Assembly: GCA_035497315.1 (NCBI GenBank)
Contig: DATJDU010000103.1
Location: 1 to 64,000 of the forward strand
Length of the DNA: 64,000 bases
Reading direction: 5' to 3'
Source of the DNA: Andeanibacterium sp035497315
GTDB taxonomy: Bacteria > Pseudomonadota > Alphaproteobacteria > Sphingomonadales > Sphingomonadaceae
Position numbers and translations under genes: made by a program. Below the pieces are notes generated by a model that did no database searches, had not been told where the DNA came from, and saw only the letters and a list, made by a program, of their open reading frames with translations. This document shows positions 26,123-34,432 of this stretch, piece after piece. Position 1 is the stretch's first letter. Each line of letters starts with the position of its first letter.

Positions 26123-26740
26123 ATGGGCCTTTCGGCGGAATTATTGCATCACGGGATCGACGAATTGTCCGCGCGCGAACCGGCATTTGCCCGAGCGCGC
26201 GAGATCGCCGGCTACCCCGAACCGCGCATCCGCCCCCGGGGCTATGCCACCATGCTGCGCACTATCGTGGGCCAACAGGTCAGCGTCGCGGCGGCGGCAT
26301 CGATGTGGGCAAAGCTGGAGGCGCTGGTGGGCCCGGATGTGCCTGCCGAAACGATCCTGTCGCAGGATTTCGACGCATTGCGCGCCTGCGGCCTCTCTCG
26401 CCAGAAGCAGTCCTATATCCGCTCGCTCTGCCAGCTGGTGGCCGATGGCGAACTGGATTTCAGCGGCCTGCCCGAAGATGACGAGGAAGCCATCGCCCAG
26501 CTTATCCGCATCAAGGGCGTGGGCCGCTGGTCGGCGGAGATCTATCTGCTGTTCGCCGAAGGGCGGCCCGATATCTGGCCCGCCGGCGACCTTGCGGTGC
26601 AGGCGGGGATCGGAAAGATCCTGCAAATGGATGCCCGGCCGAGCGAGAAGGAAGTGCGCCTGCTGGCGGAACCCTGGCGCCCCCATCGCGGTGCGGTCGC
26701 GATCTTCACCTGGCACTGCTATAATAATGCGGCCCTGTAA
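26123..26740 (+). CDS. DNA-3-methyladenine glycosylase II family protein
   Basis: This base-excision repair glycosylase removes alkylated purines. The 205-residue protein has the HhH-GPD fold: the helix-hairpin-helix LIRIKGVGRWSAEIYLLF at about residues 130-147, followed by PAGDLAVQAG with the catalytic aspartate. It lacks the extra N-terminal domain of E. coli AlkA, as is usual for the short bacterial group. The ATG at 26123 has GAGGA just upstream. It is followed after 80 bp by an SDR gene, with a strong palindrome between. Confidence 0.88.
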   Translation: MGLSAELLHHGIDELSAREPAFARAREIAGYPEPRIRPRGYATMLRTIVGQQVSVAAAASMWAKLEALVGPDVPAETILSQDFDALRACGLSRQKQSYIRSLCQLVADGELDFSGLPEDDEEAIAQLIRIKGVGRWSAEIYLLFAEGRPDIWPAGDLAVQAGIGKILQMDARPSEKEVRLLAEPWRPHRGAVAIFTWHCYNNAAL

Positions 26741-26755
26741 CCCGGGGCATGTCTG

Positions 26756-26777
26756 CTGCTGACAGGACTGTCAGCAG
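26756..26777. promoter_or_regulatory. Perfect 10-2-10 palindrome before the SDR gene
   Basis: CTGCTGACAG and CTGTCAGCAG form a perfect inverted repeat with a 2-base centre, 43 bp upstream of the SDR start. A second palindrome, GGCAT-T-ATGCC, follows at 26777-26787. No T-tract follows, so an operator (TetR-like symmetry) is at least as likely as a terminator of the alkA-type gene. Confidence 0.5.
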
Positions 26778-26820
26778 GCATTATGCCTCCCTCAAACCAT
26801 AAGAGAGAGGAGCGGAGGAC

Positions 26821-27630
26821 ATGGCGCGGCGCGCGATTTTCATCACCGGGGGCGGCTCTGGCATTGGCCGGGCAATCGCCCGCCGTTTTGCGGCAGAGGG
26901 CTGGTCTATCGGCCTGGGCGATATCGACGAGCGAGGAATGGAGGAGACCGCCGATCTGCTGGCAGAGGGCGCCTTCCGTTTCCGCTTCGACGTGCGCGAT
27001 CGCGATGCCTGGGACGAGGCCCTGCGCGGCTTCGCCAGTGCATCGGGCGGGCGGATCGACGCATTGGCCAATAATGCCGGCGTGCCGCTGGCGGGGCCGC
27101 TGGCCGACCTCTCGCGCGAGGAAATCGACCGCACGCTGGACATCAATCTCAAGGCGGTGATCTATGGCGCGCAGGCGGTCTATCCCTGGCTCAAGGCCAG
27201 CGCGCCGGAAAGCTGCCTGCTCAACACCGCCAGTGCCGCGGCGCTTTACGGCATGCCCAGCCAGAGCATCTATGGCGCGACCAAGGCCGGGGTCCGCTCG
27301 CTCACCGAAACGCTCGACGGCGAATGGAAGGCCGACGGGATCAAGGTCCGCTCGCTGATGCCCAGCTTTATCGACACGCCGCTGCTGTCGCATTCCCCCA
27401 ATTCCCGCAGCAATGTGCCGATCCGGCAGGTCGTGGCGGAAGCCGGACTGGAATTCACGCCGGTGGAAGTGGTGGCCGACAATGCCTGGGCCGCCGTCCA
27501 TGGCGACAAGGTGCATTATGTGGTGGGCGAAACCGCGAAGAAGATGCGCTTTGCGGCCCGATGGATGCCCGGCAAGCTGAGGAAGCGGGCGGCCCTGCTC
27601 AGCAAGGCGCATGAGGATGCGGAGGGGTGA
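26821..27630 (+). CDS. Short-chain dehydrogenase/reductase
   Basis: This is a 269-residue classical SDR. The NAD(P)-binding GGGSGIG motif lies at about residues 10-16, NNAG at about 88-91, the catalytic Ser in NTASAAALYG, and the YGATK active-site Tyr and Lys at about 156-160. The Asp after the second strand (GDIDERG) suggests NAD preference. The substrate is unknown. GGAGGAC immediately precedes the ATG. It is convergent with the pterin dehydratase gene downstream. Confidence 0.9.
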   Translation: MARRAIFITGGGSGIGRAIARRFAAEGWSIGLGDIDERGMEETADLLAEGAFRFRFDVRDRDAWDEALRGFASASGGRIDALANNAGVPLAGPLADLSREEIDRTLDINLKAVIYGAQAVYPWLKASAPESCLLNTASAAALYGMPSQSIYGATKAGVRSLTETLDGEWKADGIKVRSLMPSFIDTPLLSHSPNSRSNVPIRQVVAEAGLEFTPVEVVADNAWAAVHGDKVHYVVGETAKKMRFAARWMPGKLRKRAALLSKAHEDAEG

Positions 27631-27667
27631 GGTTCTCTTCAACCCGTCGCTGGAACCGCCCCCTCCC

Positions 27668-27958
27668 CTAAGCAATCCGGTCGATCGCCTTCGCCATCGC
27701 AATATCCCGCGCCGAAAGGCCGCCTGCGTCATGCGTTGTGAGCGTGATTTCCACGCGGTTATAGACGTTCGACCATTCAGGATGGTGATCCAGCTTTTCT
27801 GCCAGCAATGCCACGCGCGTCATGAAGGCGAAGGCTTCGCTGAAATCGTGAAAGTCGAATTTGCGGCTGATCGCAGTCTTGTCCACATGCAAGTCCCAGC
27901 CCGGCAGGTGAGACAGCGCCTCGATCCGTTCTCCGTCGGTCAGTTGCGGAATGGGCAT
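27668..27958 (-). CDS. phhB: 4a-hydroxytetrahydrobiopterin dehydratase
   Basis: Pterin-4a-carbinolamine dehydratase regenerates the pterin cofactor of aromatic amino acid hydroxylases. The 96-residue protein carries the family signature EKLDHHPEWSNVYNRVEI followed by LTTHDAGGLS. ATG 27958 is preceded by AGGAG at 7 bases. No phenylalanine hydroxylase gene is adjacent, so its partner is elsewhere or it has the second, folding-related role known for the family. Confidence 0.93.
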   Translation of the reverse strand: MPIPQLTDGERIEALSHLPGWDLHVDKTAISRKFDFHDFSEAFAFMTRVALLAEKLDHHPEWSNVYNRVEITLTTHDAGGLSARDIAMAKAIDRIA

Positions 27959-28011
27959 TGCGTGGCTCCTCTGCTTGTCGCTCACCGGGCTTTCGCCTAA
28001 GCGGCTTGGCC

Positions 28012-28593
28012 ATGCAAGCGGCGCGTCTTTCAGCCAGCAATATTGCCTGCCGCCGGGGAGACCGGCTGCTGTTCACCGGACTGGGCTTTGCGCTTGGCCC
28101 GGGCGAAGCCCTGCAACTGGCGGGCGCGAACGGGATCGGCAAGTCCAGCCTGCTGCGCATTCTGGCGGGCCTTGCCCGCCCCTATGCCGGTTCGGTGGAG
28201 CGCGAAGGCGTAGTGGGCATGGTCGATGAACGGCTGGCGCTGGACGAGCATCTCCCGCTGGGCAAGGCGCTCGCTTTCTGGAGCGCGCTCGATGGCGAGG
28301 ACGAGGGAGAGCGTGCCGCCGAACTGGGCCTTTCCGACCTGCTGGACGTGCCGGTGCGCTATCTCTCCACCGGGCAGAGAAAACGTGCGGCGCTGGCCCG
28401 GCTGCTCGGGCAGCAGGCTGCGATCTGGCTGCTGGACGAACCGCTCAACGGGCTGGACAGCAGTGCCGCCCACCTGCTCACAAGGCTGACAGCGCAGCAT
28501 TGCGCCAGCGGGGGGATCGCGGTGGTCGCCTCTCACCAGACCTTCGCGCTGGCGGGAATGCAGCAATTGCCGCTGCGGGATTTCGTGGCATGA
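28012..28593 (+). CDS. ccmA: Heme exporter ATP-binding protein CcmA
   Basis: CcmA is the ATPase of the CcmAB complex for cytochrome c maturation, which drives release of holo-CcmE. The 193-residue protein has the Walker A GANGIGKSSLL, the ABC signature LSTGQRKRAALARL and Walker B IWLLDEPLNGLD. The ATG at 28012 fits the family start. The stop overlaps the ccmB start (ATGA). Other ccm genes are not in this window. Confidence 0.93.
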   Translation: MQAARLSASNIACRRGDRLLFTGLGFALGPGEALQLAGANGIGKSSLLRILAGLARPYAGSVEREGVVGMVDERLALDEHLPLGKALAFWSALDGEDEGERAAELGLSDLLDVPVRYLSTGQRKRAALARLLGQQAAIWLLDEPLNGLDSSAAHLLTRLTAQHCASGGIAVVASHQTFALAGMQQLPLRDFVA

Positions 28594-29249
28594 GCGCGCT
28601 GCTGCGCCTGCTGCGCCGCGATCTGGCGGCTTTCCTGCCGGGCGGGCGGCGCGGCGGCACTTTGCTGCCGATCCTGTTTTTCCTTGCCGTGGCGATGCTC
28701 TATCCCTTCGCCGTGGGGCCGGATGCGCCGGTTCTGGCGCGCACCGGCGGCGGCGTGGCGTGGATCGGCGCGCTGCTGGCGGCGATCCTGCCGCTCGACC
28801 GGCTGATCGCGCCCGATCTGGAACAGGGCTTCTTCGATCAATGGGCGCTGCGCGGCATTTCGGAAGAAATGGTGATCGCCGTGCGCGTGCTGGCCCACTG
28901 GCTGAGCTTCGGCCCGCCGCTGATGCTGGCCGCCCTGCCCGCCTCTGCCCTGCTGGGGATCGACGGGAAGACGCTCTACATCGTGGAACTCGGCCTGCTG
29001 GCGGGGACGCCCGGCCTTGCCGCCATTGGTGTGACCATTTCCGCGCTGACCGCGGGCCTGCGCGCGGGCGCGGCGCTTTCGGGCCTGCTGCTGATCCCGC
29101 TGGCCGTGCCGCTGCTGATCTTCGGCGCAGGCGCGCTCTCCATCGGCGGCGAAAGCGGCATTAAGCTGACCGCCGCGATCAGCCTCGTGCTGCTGGCCAT
29201 CGCCCCCTTCGCGGGCGGCGCGGCAGTGCGGGCTTCGCGCGAGGGCTAG
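28590..29249 (+). CDS. ccmB: Heme exporter membrane protein CcmB
   Basis: CcmB is the membrane subunit of the CcmAB transporter in cytochrome c biogenesis. The 219-residue protein has about six hydrophobic segments and the typical early RRDLAAFLPGG and LDRLIAPDLEQG segments. It overlaps ccmA by 4 bp (ATGA), giving coupled translation. Confidence 0.93.
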   Translation: MSALLRLLRRDLAAFLPGGRRGGTLLPILFFLAVAMLYPFAVGPDAPVLARTGGGVAWIGALLAAILPLDRLIAPDLEQGFFDQWALRGISEEMVIAVRVLAHWLSFGPPLMLAALPASALLGIDGKTLYIVELGLLAGTPGLAAIGVTISALTAGLRAGAALSGLLLIPLAVPLLIFGAGALSIGGESGIKLTAAISLVLLAIAPFAGGAAVRASREG

Positions 29250-29622
29250 GTCCGCACCCAGGGCCTGAAAGCATTTTCCTACATGGGCGAAATCTGGCTT
29301 AGACCCGCAGATGAGCCTTCGCTTCTCCACCCTGCCCCCGCAGCGGCCCTCGCGCATATGGCTGTACCAGCCAAAATCGCCGGCTGACACGCGCTGCGCG
29401 AAAAGTCACATCTCGATGATCGGCAAGGCAGGTGCTCCAGCCACGTCGCAGGCCGGAAACCGGGAGCGGAGCAAGCCGGAAAACCGCGCAATTCCGGGCC
29501 TTTTGCGCGCCACGCCGAACTCGCGCAAAGGCGGCTTCCGCCCCTCGACGGAAGCGGAAAGTCACAAGTTTCGCGGGCTGTTCTGCGTCACTTTCGGGCG
29601 CGATCCGGCGCCCCGTCACCGC
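29250..29622. other. 373-bp region without a recognised gene between ccmB and map
   Basis: Both genes end here (convergent). The open frames in the region are Arg/Ala-rich and look like shadows. Several short inverted repeats are present, for example CTTCCG at 29535-29540 with CGGAAG at 29549-29554. No T-tract terminator was seen. The stretch is long for a convergent gap in this dense genome and could hold a small RNA, but nothing identifies one. Confidence 0.4.
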
Positions 29623-30450
29623 TCAGGCGTAAGGCGGACGGTCCAGCCCCTTGGGGCTCAGGGTGAATATCTCGCAGCCGGTTTCCGTGATGCCGATCGA
29701 ATGTTCGAACTGTGCGGAAAGCGAGCGGTCGCGCGTGACGGCCGTCCAGCCGTCATTGAGCATTTTCGCGCCTGGTTTGCCCAGATTGATCATCGGCTCG
29801 ATCGTGAAGAACATGCCGGGTCTCAGCACCGGCCCCGTCCCTGCCCGCGCGGCATGGACCACTTCAGGCGCATCATGGAACAGGCGGCCGAGGCCATGGC
29901 CGCAGAATTCGCGCACCACGCCGTAACGATGGGCTTCGGCATGGGCCTGGATCGCCGCGCCGATATCGCCCAGCCGCGCGCCGGGCTTGGCCTGTTCGAT
30001 GCCGATCATCAGGCACTCATAGGTCACGTCGATCAGGCGCTTGGCCTTCAGCGGCGCATCGCCTGCAATATACATGCGGCTGGAATCGCCGTGCCAGCCG
30101 TCCAGCAGCGGGGTGACGTCGATATTGAGGATGTCGCCGTCGCGGATCACCTTGTCGCCCGGAATCCCGTGGCAGATCACATTGTTGAGCGAGACGCAGC
30201 AGCTATGCGCGAAGCCGCGATAGCCCATGGTGGCGGGCACAGCGCCGCCATCCAGCGTCATCTGGCGCACCACATCGTCGATCTCGCCCGTGGTCACGCC
30301 CGGCTTCACGATATCGACCATCGCGTCGAGGATTTCCGCGGCAAGGCGGCCCGCCTTGCGCATCCCTTCGAAGCCTTCCGGCCCGTGCAGCTTGATCGTG
30401 CCGTCGCGCAGGACGGTCTCGTTTCCGGTGATGGTCTGGTATTCGGTCAT
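29623..30450 (-). CDS. map: Type I methionine aminopeptidase
   Basis: Map removes the initiator methionine from nascent proteins. The 275-residue protein shows the metal ligands of the pita-bread fold: Asp in LNIDVTPLLDGWHGDSS, His in CGHGLGRLFHDAP, and Glu in TIEPMI and FEHSIGIT. The ATG at 30450 (MTEYQTITG) is the only sensible start; the upstream frame runs into GC-rich non-coding sequence. No clear Shine-Dalgarno is visible. Confidence 0.96.
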   Translation of the reverse strand: MTEYQTITGNETVLRDGTIKLHGPEGFEGMRKAGRLAAEILDAMVDIVKPGVTTGEIDDVVRQMTLDGGAVPATMGYRGFAHSCCVSLNNVICHGIPGDKVIRDGDILNIDVTPLLDGWHGDSSRMYIAGDAPLKAKRLIDVTYECLMIGIEQAKPGARLGDIGAAIQAHAEAHRYGVVREFCGHGLGRLFHDAPEVVHAARAGTGPVLRPGMFFTIEPMINLGKPGAKMLNDGWTAVTRDRSLSAQFEHSIGITETGCEIFTLSPKGLDRPPYA

Positions 30451-30527
30451 GGCGCGCCATGTAGCGACTGCGGGCCGGAAATGCGAGTGTTTAGCCCCGC
30501 CCCCTTCTGCGGAGGGCAGGACAGGGC

Positions 30528-31355
30528 CTATTTCCCCACCGCGAAGGATGCCCGATATTGCGGCTTCACCGCCTTCAACACGGCGGGCGTTACCGGCAGA
30601 GTCACTTCGTAATCCCCTTCCGCATAGGGCCCGGCCGCATAGGGCGCGACAAGGAATCCGATCCGGTCGAAGGTCTGGCCATTGGACGAACCGAGGATCA
30701 CCGTAACGGAATCGAAGCCGATGCACGCCGTCATCCAGTCATCCGCGCTGCGCACCACCTTCTCCCCCCGCTTTTCCCCGCGCTGCTTGTCGAGCGCATT
30801 GCAGAAAGCCGGCTGGGCCGCCGCCTCCAGTGCCTTGACCGAGGTGAACAAGGAAAGCGGTTCGCGCGCGGTGCCTGCCGTCCTGTCCCACAACAGGCTG
30901 TCGAAATTGGTGTTGCCATGAGCGCCGCCGGTGAATTCCCAGTGCGTGGCCGAAAGGCTCAGCCAGCCCGGCAGATCGGCCACCACCTGCCAATCGGTGG
31001 AATAGCCATAGGCATGGAAGGGATAGCCGCTCGCCTCCGCATCCGTCCGACCTGCGCTGGCAGAGCTTTCGAACTCCGCCCCTTCCTTCTTCGCGCGATC
31101 TTCCAGCAGAGCGCGAAGGCCCGCAATGGCATCTGCCTGCGCGGGGAAGCTATATTCGAAATCGAGAGTTTCATTCGCCTTTGCGATCTTGCGCGCCTCC
31201 CCCTGCGCGGCAGCCGGTGCGCTGGCACTGGCGCTTTCGGAAGGCGCAGTGCTGGCAGGCGTCTCTGGCGTCTTTTCCGCGGCAGGGGAGGAAGGCGAGC
31301 AACCGGCAAGCGCGGCGGAGAACAGGGCAATGGTAGCTACAGGACGCAGAAGCAT
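30528..31355 (-). CDS. DUF4163/DUF3298-type lipoprotein
   Basis: The 275-residue protein has a lipoprotein signal peptide ending in LAGC (lipobox Cys at about 19), then a Ser/Ala/Pro-rich linker. The C-terminal part resembles DUF3298/RsiV-type domains: the segment WEFTGGAHGNTNFDSLLWD is typical of this family, whose members include lysozyme-binding anti-sigma factor RsiV. GAGGGG lies 8 bases before the ATG. It is divergent from the leucyl aminopeptidase. Its role is unknown. Confidence 0.8.
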   Translation of the reverse strand: MLLRPVATIALFSAALAGCSPSSPAAEKTPETPASTAPSESASASAPAAAQGEARKIAKANETLDFEYSFPAQADAIAGLRALLEDRAKKEGAEFESSASAGRTDAEASGYPFHAYGYSTDWQVVADLPGWLSLSATHWEFTGGAHGNTNFDSLLWDRTAGTAREPLSLFTSVKALEAAAQPAFCNALDKQRGEKRGEKVVRSADDWMTACIGFDSVTVILGSSNGQTFDRIGFLVAPYAAGPYAEGDYEVTLPVTPAVLKAVKPQYRASFAVGK

Positions 31356-31393
31356 CGAATTTTCCCCTCGCGGTTCGGCAGCAGGTGATGCAG

Positions 31394-32788
31394 ATGGGTA
31401 TTATGATCGACAAGGATACATTGATCCAGCCTGACCGGGGCCAGAAAGCCACCTCACTTCACCTCATCGACAAGCAGAGCTTCGATGCCTGGTTCAGGGC
31501 GCTCAGCCCGCCGCAGCGCGCCGCGGTGGAGGCACAGAAATTCACTGCCGGCGGCTATCAGACCGTGATCGTGCCGGATGGTGACAAATGGTTCGCCGCT
31601 GGCGGTGTGGCCAATACCGCGTCGCTTTCAAGCTGGTGCCTGGCCAAGCTGGCGGAAGTGCTCCCCGCAGGAACCTATCGCCTGATGGGCAACGATCCCG
31701 GCCCGGCCCTGCATGGCTGGCAGACCGCGCAATATCGCTTCAGCCGCTACCGCAAGGAGAAGGAGGAAGAGGGCGACCGTATCCTGCTGACCAAATCCGC
31801 CAAGGCGATCCAGCCCGGTCTGGCAGAGGCACGGGCAGTGGCGCTGGTCCGCGATCTGGTGAACACGCCGGCAGAGGACATGGGCCCCGCCCAGCTGGAG
31901 GCCGAGGCGGAATCGCTGGCGAAAGAATTCTCCGCGAAAATCTCCGTCACCAAGGGCGACCGGCTGGAAAGCGAATTCCCCATGGTCAACGCCGTCGGTC
32001 GCGCCGCCAGCCGCCACCATGCCCCACGCATGATCGAACTGGTCTGGGGCAATGAGAAAGCACCGAAGCTGGCCCTTGTCGGCAAGGGCGTCTGCTTCGA
32101 TTCAGGCGGGCTCGACATCAAGCCTTCGCGCGGCATGGCGTTGATGAAGAAGGATATGGGCGGCGCGGCGCATGTGCTGGCACTGGCCCGGCTGATCATG
32201 GGCGCAGGGCTCAATGTGCGGCTGCAGATGCTGATCCCTGCGGTGGAGAACGCCATCGCAGGCAATGCTTTCCGCCCGGGCGACGTGCTCAGATCGCGCA
32301 AGGGGCTGTCGGTGGAAATCGGCAATACGGATGCCGAAGGCCGCCTGATCCTGGCCGATGCACTGGCCTTCGCATCGGAAAGCGAGCCCGACCTGATCAT
32401 CGACTTCGCCACCCTCACCGGCGCGGCCCGCGTGGCGCTGGGGCCGGACCTTCCCGCGCTGATGGCCCGGCGCGATGAAACCGCCCGCGCCCTGATCGAG
32501 GCCGGCAAGGCCCATGATGACGCTGTGTGGCAATTGCCGCTTCACGCACCCTATGCCGAATGGATAAAGTCCGACATCGCCGATCTCAACAATTCGTCAG
32601 AAAACGGTTTTGCCGGGGCGAGCGTGGCGGGGCTGTTCCTCGATAAATTCGTGGGCGAAGGCGTGGACTGGGCGCATTTCGATACTTTCGCCTGGCGCCC
32701 CACGGCCAAACCCGGCCGCCCCAAGGGCGGCGAAGCGCTGGGTCTGCGCGCGGCATGGCACATGCTCCAGGGCAGGTATGGCGCGTGA
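31394..32788 (+). CDS. Leucyl aminopeptidase family (M17) protein
   Basis: M17 dimetal exopeptidases release N-terminal residues in the cytoplasm. The protein has about 464 residues: the N-terminal macro-like domain, then the catalytic domain with GKGVCFDSGGLDIKP (metal-binding Lys and Asp), KKDMGGAA and the signature NTDAEGRLIL. Several starts are possible (GTG 31385, ATG 31388, 31394, 31403). 31394 is chosen because AGGTG lies 6 bases upstream. The SH3-domain gene follows on the same strand. Confidence 0.92.
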   Translation: MGIMIDKDTLIQPDRGQKATSLHLIDKQSFDAWFRALSPPQRAAVEAQKFTAGGYQTVIVPDGDKWFAAGGVANTASLSSWCLAKLAEVLPAGTYRLMGNDPGPALHGWQTAQYRFSRYRKEKEEEGDRILLTKSAKAIQPGLAEARAVALVRDLVNTPAEDMGPAQLEAEAESLAKEFSAKISVTKGDRLESEFPMVNAVGRAASRHHAPRMIELVWGNEKAPKLALVGKGVCFDSGGLDIKPSRGMALMKKDMGGAAHVLALARLIMGAGLNVRLQMLIPAVENAIAGNAFRPGDVLRSRKGLSVEIGNTDAEGRLILADALAFASESEPDLIIDFATLTGAARVALGPDLPALMARRDETARALIEAGKAHDDAVWQLPLHAPYAEWIKSDIADLNNSSENGFAGASVAGLFLDKFVGEGVDWAHFDTFAWRPTAKPGRPKGGEALGLRAAWHMLQGRYGA

Positions 32789-32864
32789 AAGGACGGCAAA
32801 TCTTGCCCCGCGGCCCCTTGCGGTCTAAGCGCGCGCGAAATTCAGCCAGCATACGGACCCTTCG

Positions 32865-33221
32865 TTGAACGCTATCGCCTCGACCACTGACAATTCGAAC
32901 CTGGGCCCCTTCGCCCTGAGCGGCCCGGTCGCCAAGCCCGATCCGCGCAAGGTGCCCCTGCGCGGAGACATCGCGCATATCGCACTGGCGGGGCGCTATT
33001 TCGTGCCGCACTATGTCGAGCCGATGCCGCTGATGGTGGGGGACATGGGCGCCAATATGCGTGCCGAGGCGAGCGATGAGTCGGAGATCGTCTATGATCT
33101 CTCGCCGGGCCAGCGTTTCGACCTGCTGGACAGTAACGCGACCTGGGCCTGGGGTTGCCTGGGCCCCGATGGTCCGGTGGGCTATGTGAAGACCAGCGAA
33201 TTGCTGGACCCCTTCGCATGA
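32865..33221 (+). CDS. Stand-alone bacterial SH3 domain protein, TTG start
   Basis: The 118-residue protein resembles the N-terminal SH3 region of NlpC/P60 (C40) peptidases: DPRKVPLRGDIAHIALAGRYFVPHY, then an SH3-like core around MRAEASDESEIVYDLSPGQ and GPVGYVKTSELLDP. The peptidase half is missing, since the gene ends in a 4-bp ATGA overlap with argC. No signal peptide is seen. TTG 32865 is the only usable start in frame and has a poor Shine-Dalgarno. It may be a remnant or a genuine SH3-only protein. Confidence 0.7.
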   Translation: MNAIASTTDNSNLGPFALSGPVAKPDPRKVPLRGDIAHIALAGRYFVPHYVEPMPLMVGDMGANMRAEASDESEIVYDLSPGQRFDLLDSNATWAWGCLGPDGPVGYVKTSELLDPFA

Positions 33222-34144
33222 CCGCCTCGGTCTTCATCGACGGTGCCGCCGGCACCACCGGCCTGGAGATTGCCGAACGGCTTGGCGGGCGCAGCGAATT
33301 CACGCTGATCGTGCTCGACGATGCGCGGCGCAAGGACCCTGCCGCCCGGGCCGAAGCGCTCAATGCCGCCGATTTCGTGATCCTGTGCCTGCCGGACGAT
33401 GCGGCCAGGGAATCCGCCTCCCTGATCGCGAACGACACCACTCGCGTGATCGATGCCTCCACTGCGCACCGCGTGGCGCCGGGCTGGACCTATGGCTTCC
33501 CCGAGGTCGAAGGCCGCCGCAATGTGGCGGAAGCCATGCGCGTTTCCAATCCGGGCTGCTATTCCACCGGCTTCATCGGCCTGCTCGCCCCGCTGGTGCG
33601 TGCCGGGCTGCTGCCTGCCGATTGGCCTTACACCTGCAATGCGGTGAGCGGCTATTCCGGCGGCGGCAAGGGCATGATTGCCCGGTTCGAGGATGATACC
33701 GATATCGCCTGGCGCGGCTATGCGCTGGCGCTGGGGCACAAGCATGTGCCCGAAATGCAGGCCCGCTGCGGCCTTGCCCTGCCCCCCTTGTTCACCCCGG
33801 CGGTGATCGCGGCGCATCGCGGCATGGTGGTGGAAATTCCGCTGCCGCTCGCCGCCATGAAAGGCGCAGCCCCGGCGGGCGAACTACGCCAGTGCCTCGC
33901 CACCTTCTATGCCGACAGCCCGATAGTGAGCGTGGGCGAAAGCCCGGCGGATGGCGAATTGCTGCTGCGTGCCTCCAGCCAGGGCAGCGACCGGATGGAG
34001 CTGTTCGTTTTTTCGAGTGCCGACGGATCGCAGGCACGGCTCATCGCCAGGCTCGACAATCTCGGCAAGGGCGCCAGCGGAGCTGCCGTGCAGAGCCTCA
34101 ACCTGATGGCAGGATTGGAAGAAACTGCCGGATTGCGGCTCTGA
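33218..34144 (+). CDS. argC: N-acetyl-gamma-glutamyl-phosphate reductase, class II
   Basis: ArgC performs the NADPH-dependent third step of arginine synthesis. The 308-residue protein is of the shorter class II. It has the N-terminal IDGAAGTTGLEIAERL, the active-site cysteine motif VSNPGCYSTG and the histidine segment AHRGMVVEIPLPL. The ATG overlaps the SH3 gene stop (ATGA). Confidence 0.95.
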   Translation: MTASVFIDGAAGTTGLEIAERLGGRSEFTLIVLDDARRKDPAARAEALNAADFVILCLPDDAARESASLIANDTTRVIDASTAHRVAPGWTYGFPEVEGRRNVAEAMRVSNPGCYSTGFIGLLAPLVRAGLLPADWPYTCNAVSGYSGGGKGMIARFEDDTDIAWRGYALALGHKHVPEMQARCGLALPPLFTPAVIAAHRGMVVEIPLPLAAMKGAAPAGELRQCLATFYADSPIVSVGESPADGELLLRASSQGSDRMELFVFSSADGSQARLIARLDNLGKGASGAAVQSLNLMAGLEETAGLRL

Positions 34145-34160
34145 GCAAGGTTAACTGCCT

Positions 34161-34190
34161 AAAATTCAGGCAGCCTCCTGCCCGAATTTT
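34161..34190 (+). terminator. Terminator hairpin after argC
   Basis: AAAATTC-A-GGCAG and CTGCC-C-GAATTTT pair around a 4-base loop, 16 bp after the argC stop. The A-rich left arm and T-rich right arm make it able to work in both directions. Confidence 0.7.
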
Positions 34191-34246
34191 GCCCATTCCC
34201 GGGCGCGGGCACGGGGCGGGTTTGTTGCCATGGAAACCTTGAGACT

Positions 34247-34262
34247 TTCGCAATCTTGCGAA
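34247..34262. promoter_or_regulatory. 7-2-7 palindrome upstream of glnB
   Basis: TTCGCAA and TTGCGAA form a perfect inverted repeat with a 2-base centre, 170 bp upstream of glnB. It could be a regulator site; it does not match the enteric NtrC consensus. Confidence 0.35.
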
Positions 34263-34312
34263 TCCGCCCTTTCCCAAGGGCCGCCGATCTTCTACGCCCC
34301 ATTTCCAGCCCC

Positions 34313-34348
34313 TGGCATGATTCTTGGTCGTGTTGGCACGATTCTTGA
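34313..34348 (+). promoter_or_regulatory. Two tandem sigma-54-like sites upstream of glnB
   Basis: TGGCATGATTCTTGG (34313-34327) and TGGCACGATTCTTGA (34334-34348) are near-identical repeats 21 bp apart. Each matches the sigma-54 consensus TGGCACG-N4-TTGC except for the last C of the -12 GC. The second lies 85 bp upstream of glnB. Nitrogen-controlled glnBA promoters of this type are known in alphaproteobacteria. Confidence 0.5.
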
Positions 34349-34432
34349 AGATGAAATCGCCGGGGAAATTCGAACTCCCTCGGCTTCGGCTTCTTGAAGT
34401 CGGCGCAGATTGTAACAGGGGTCTGGGACCAA

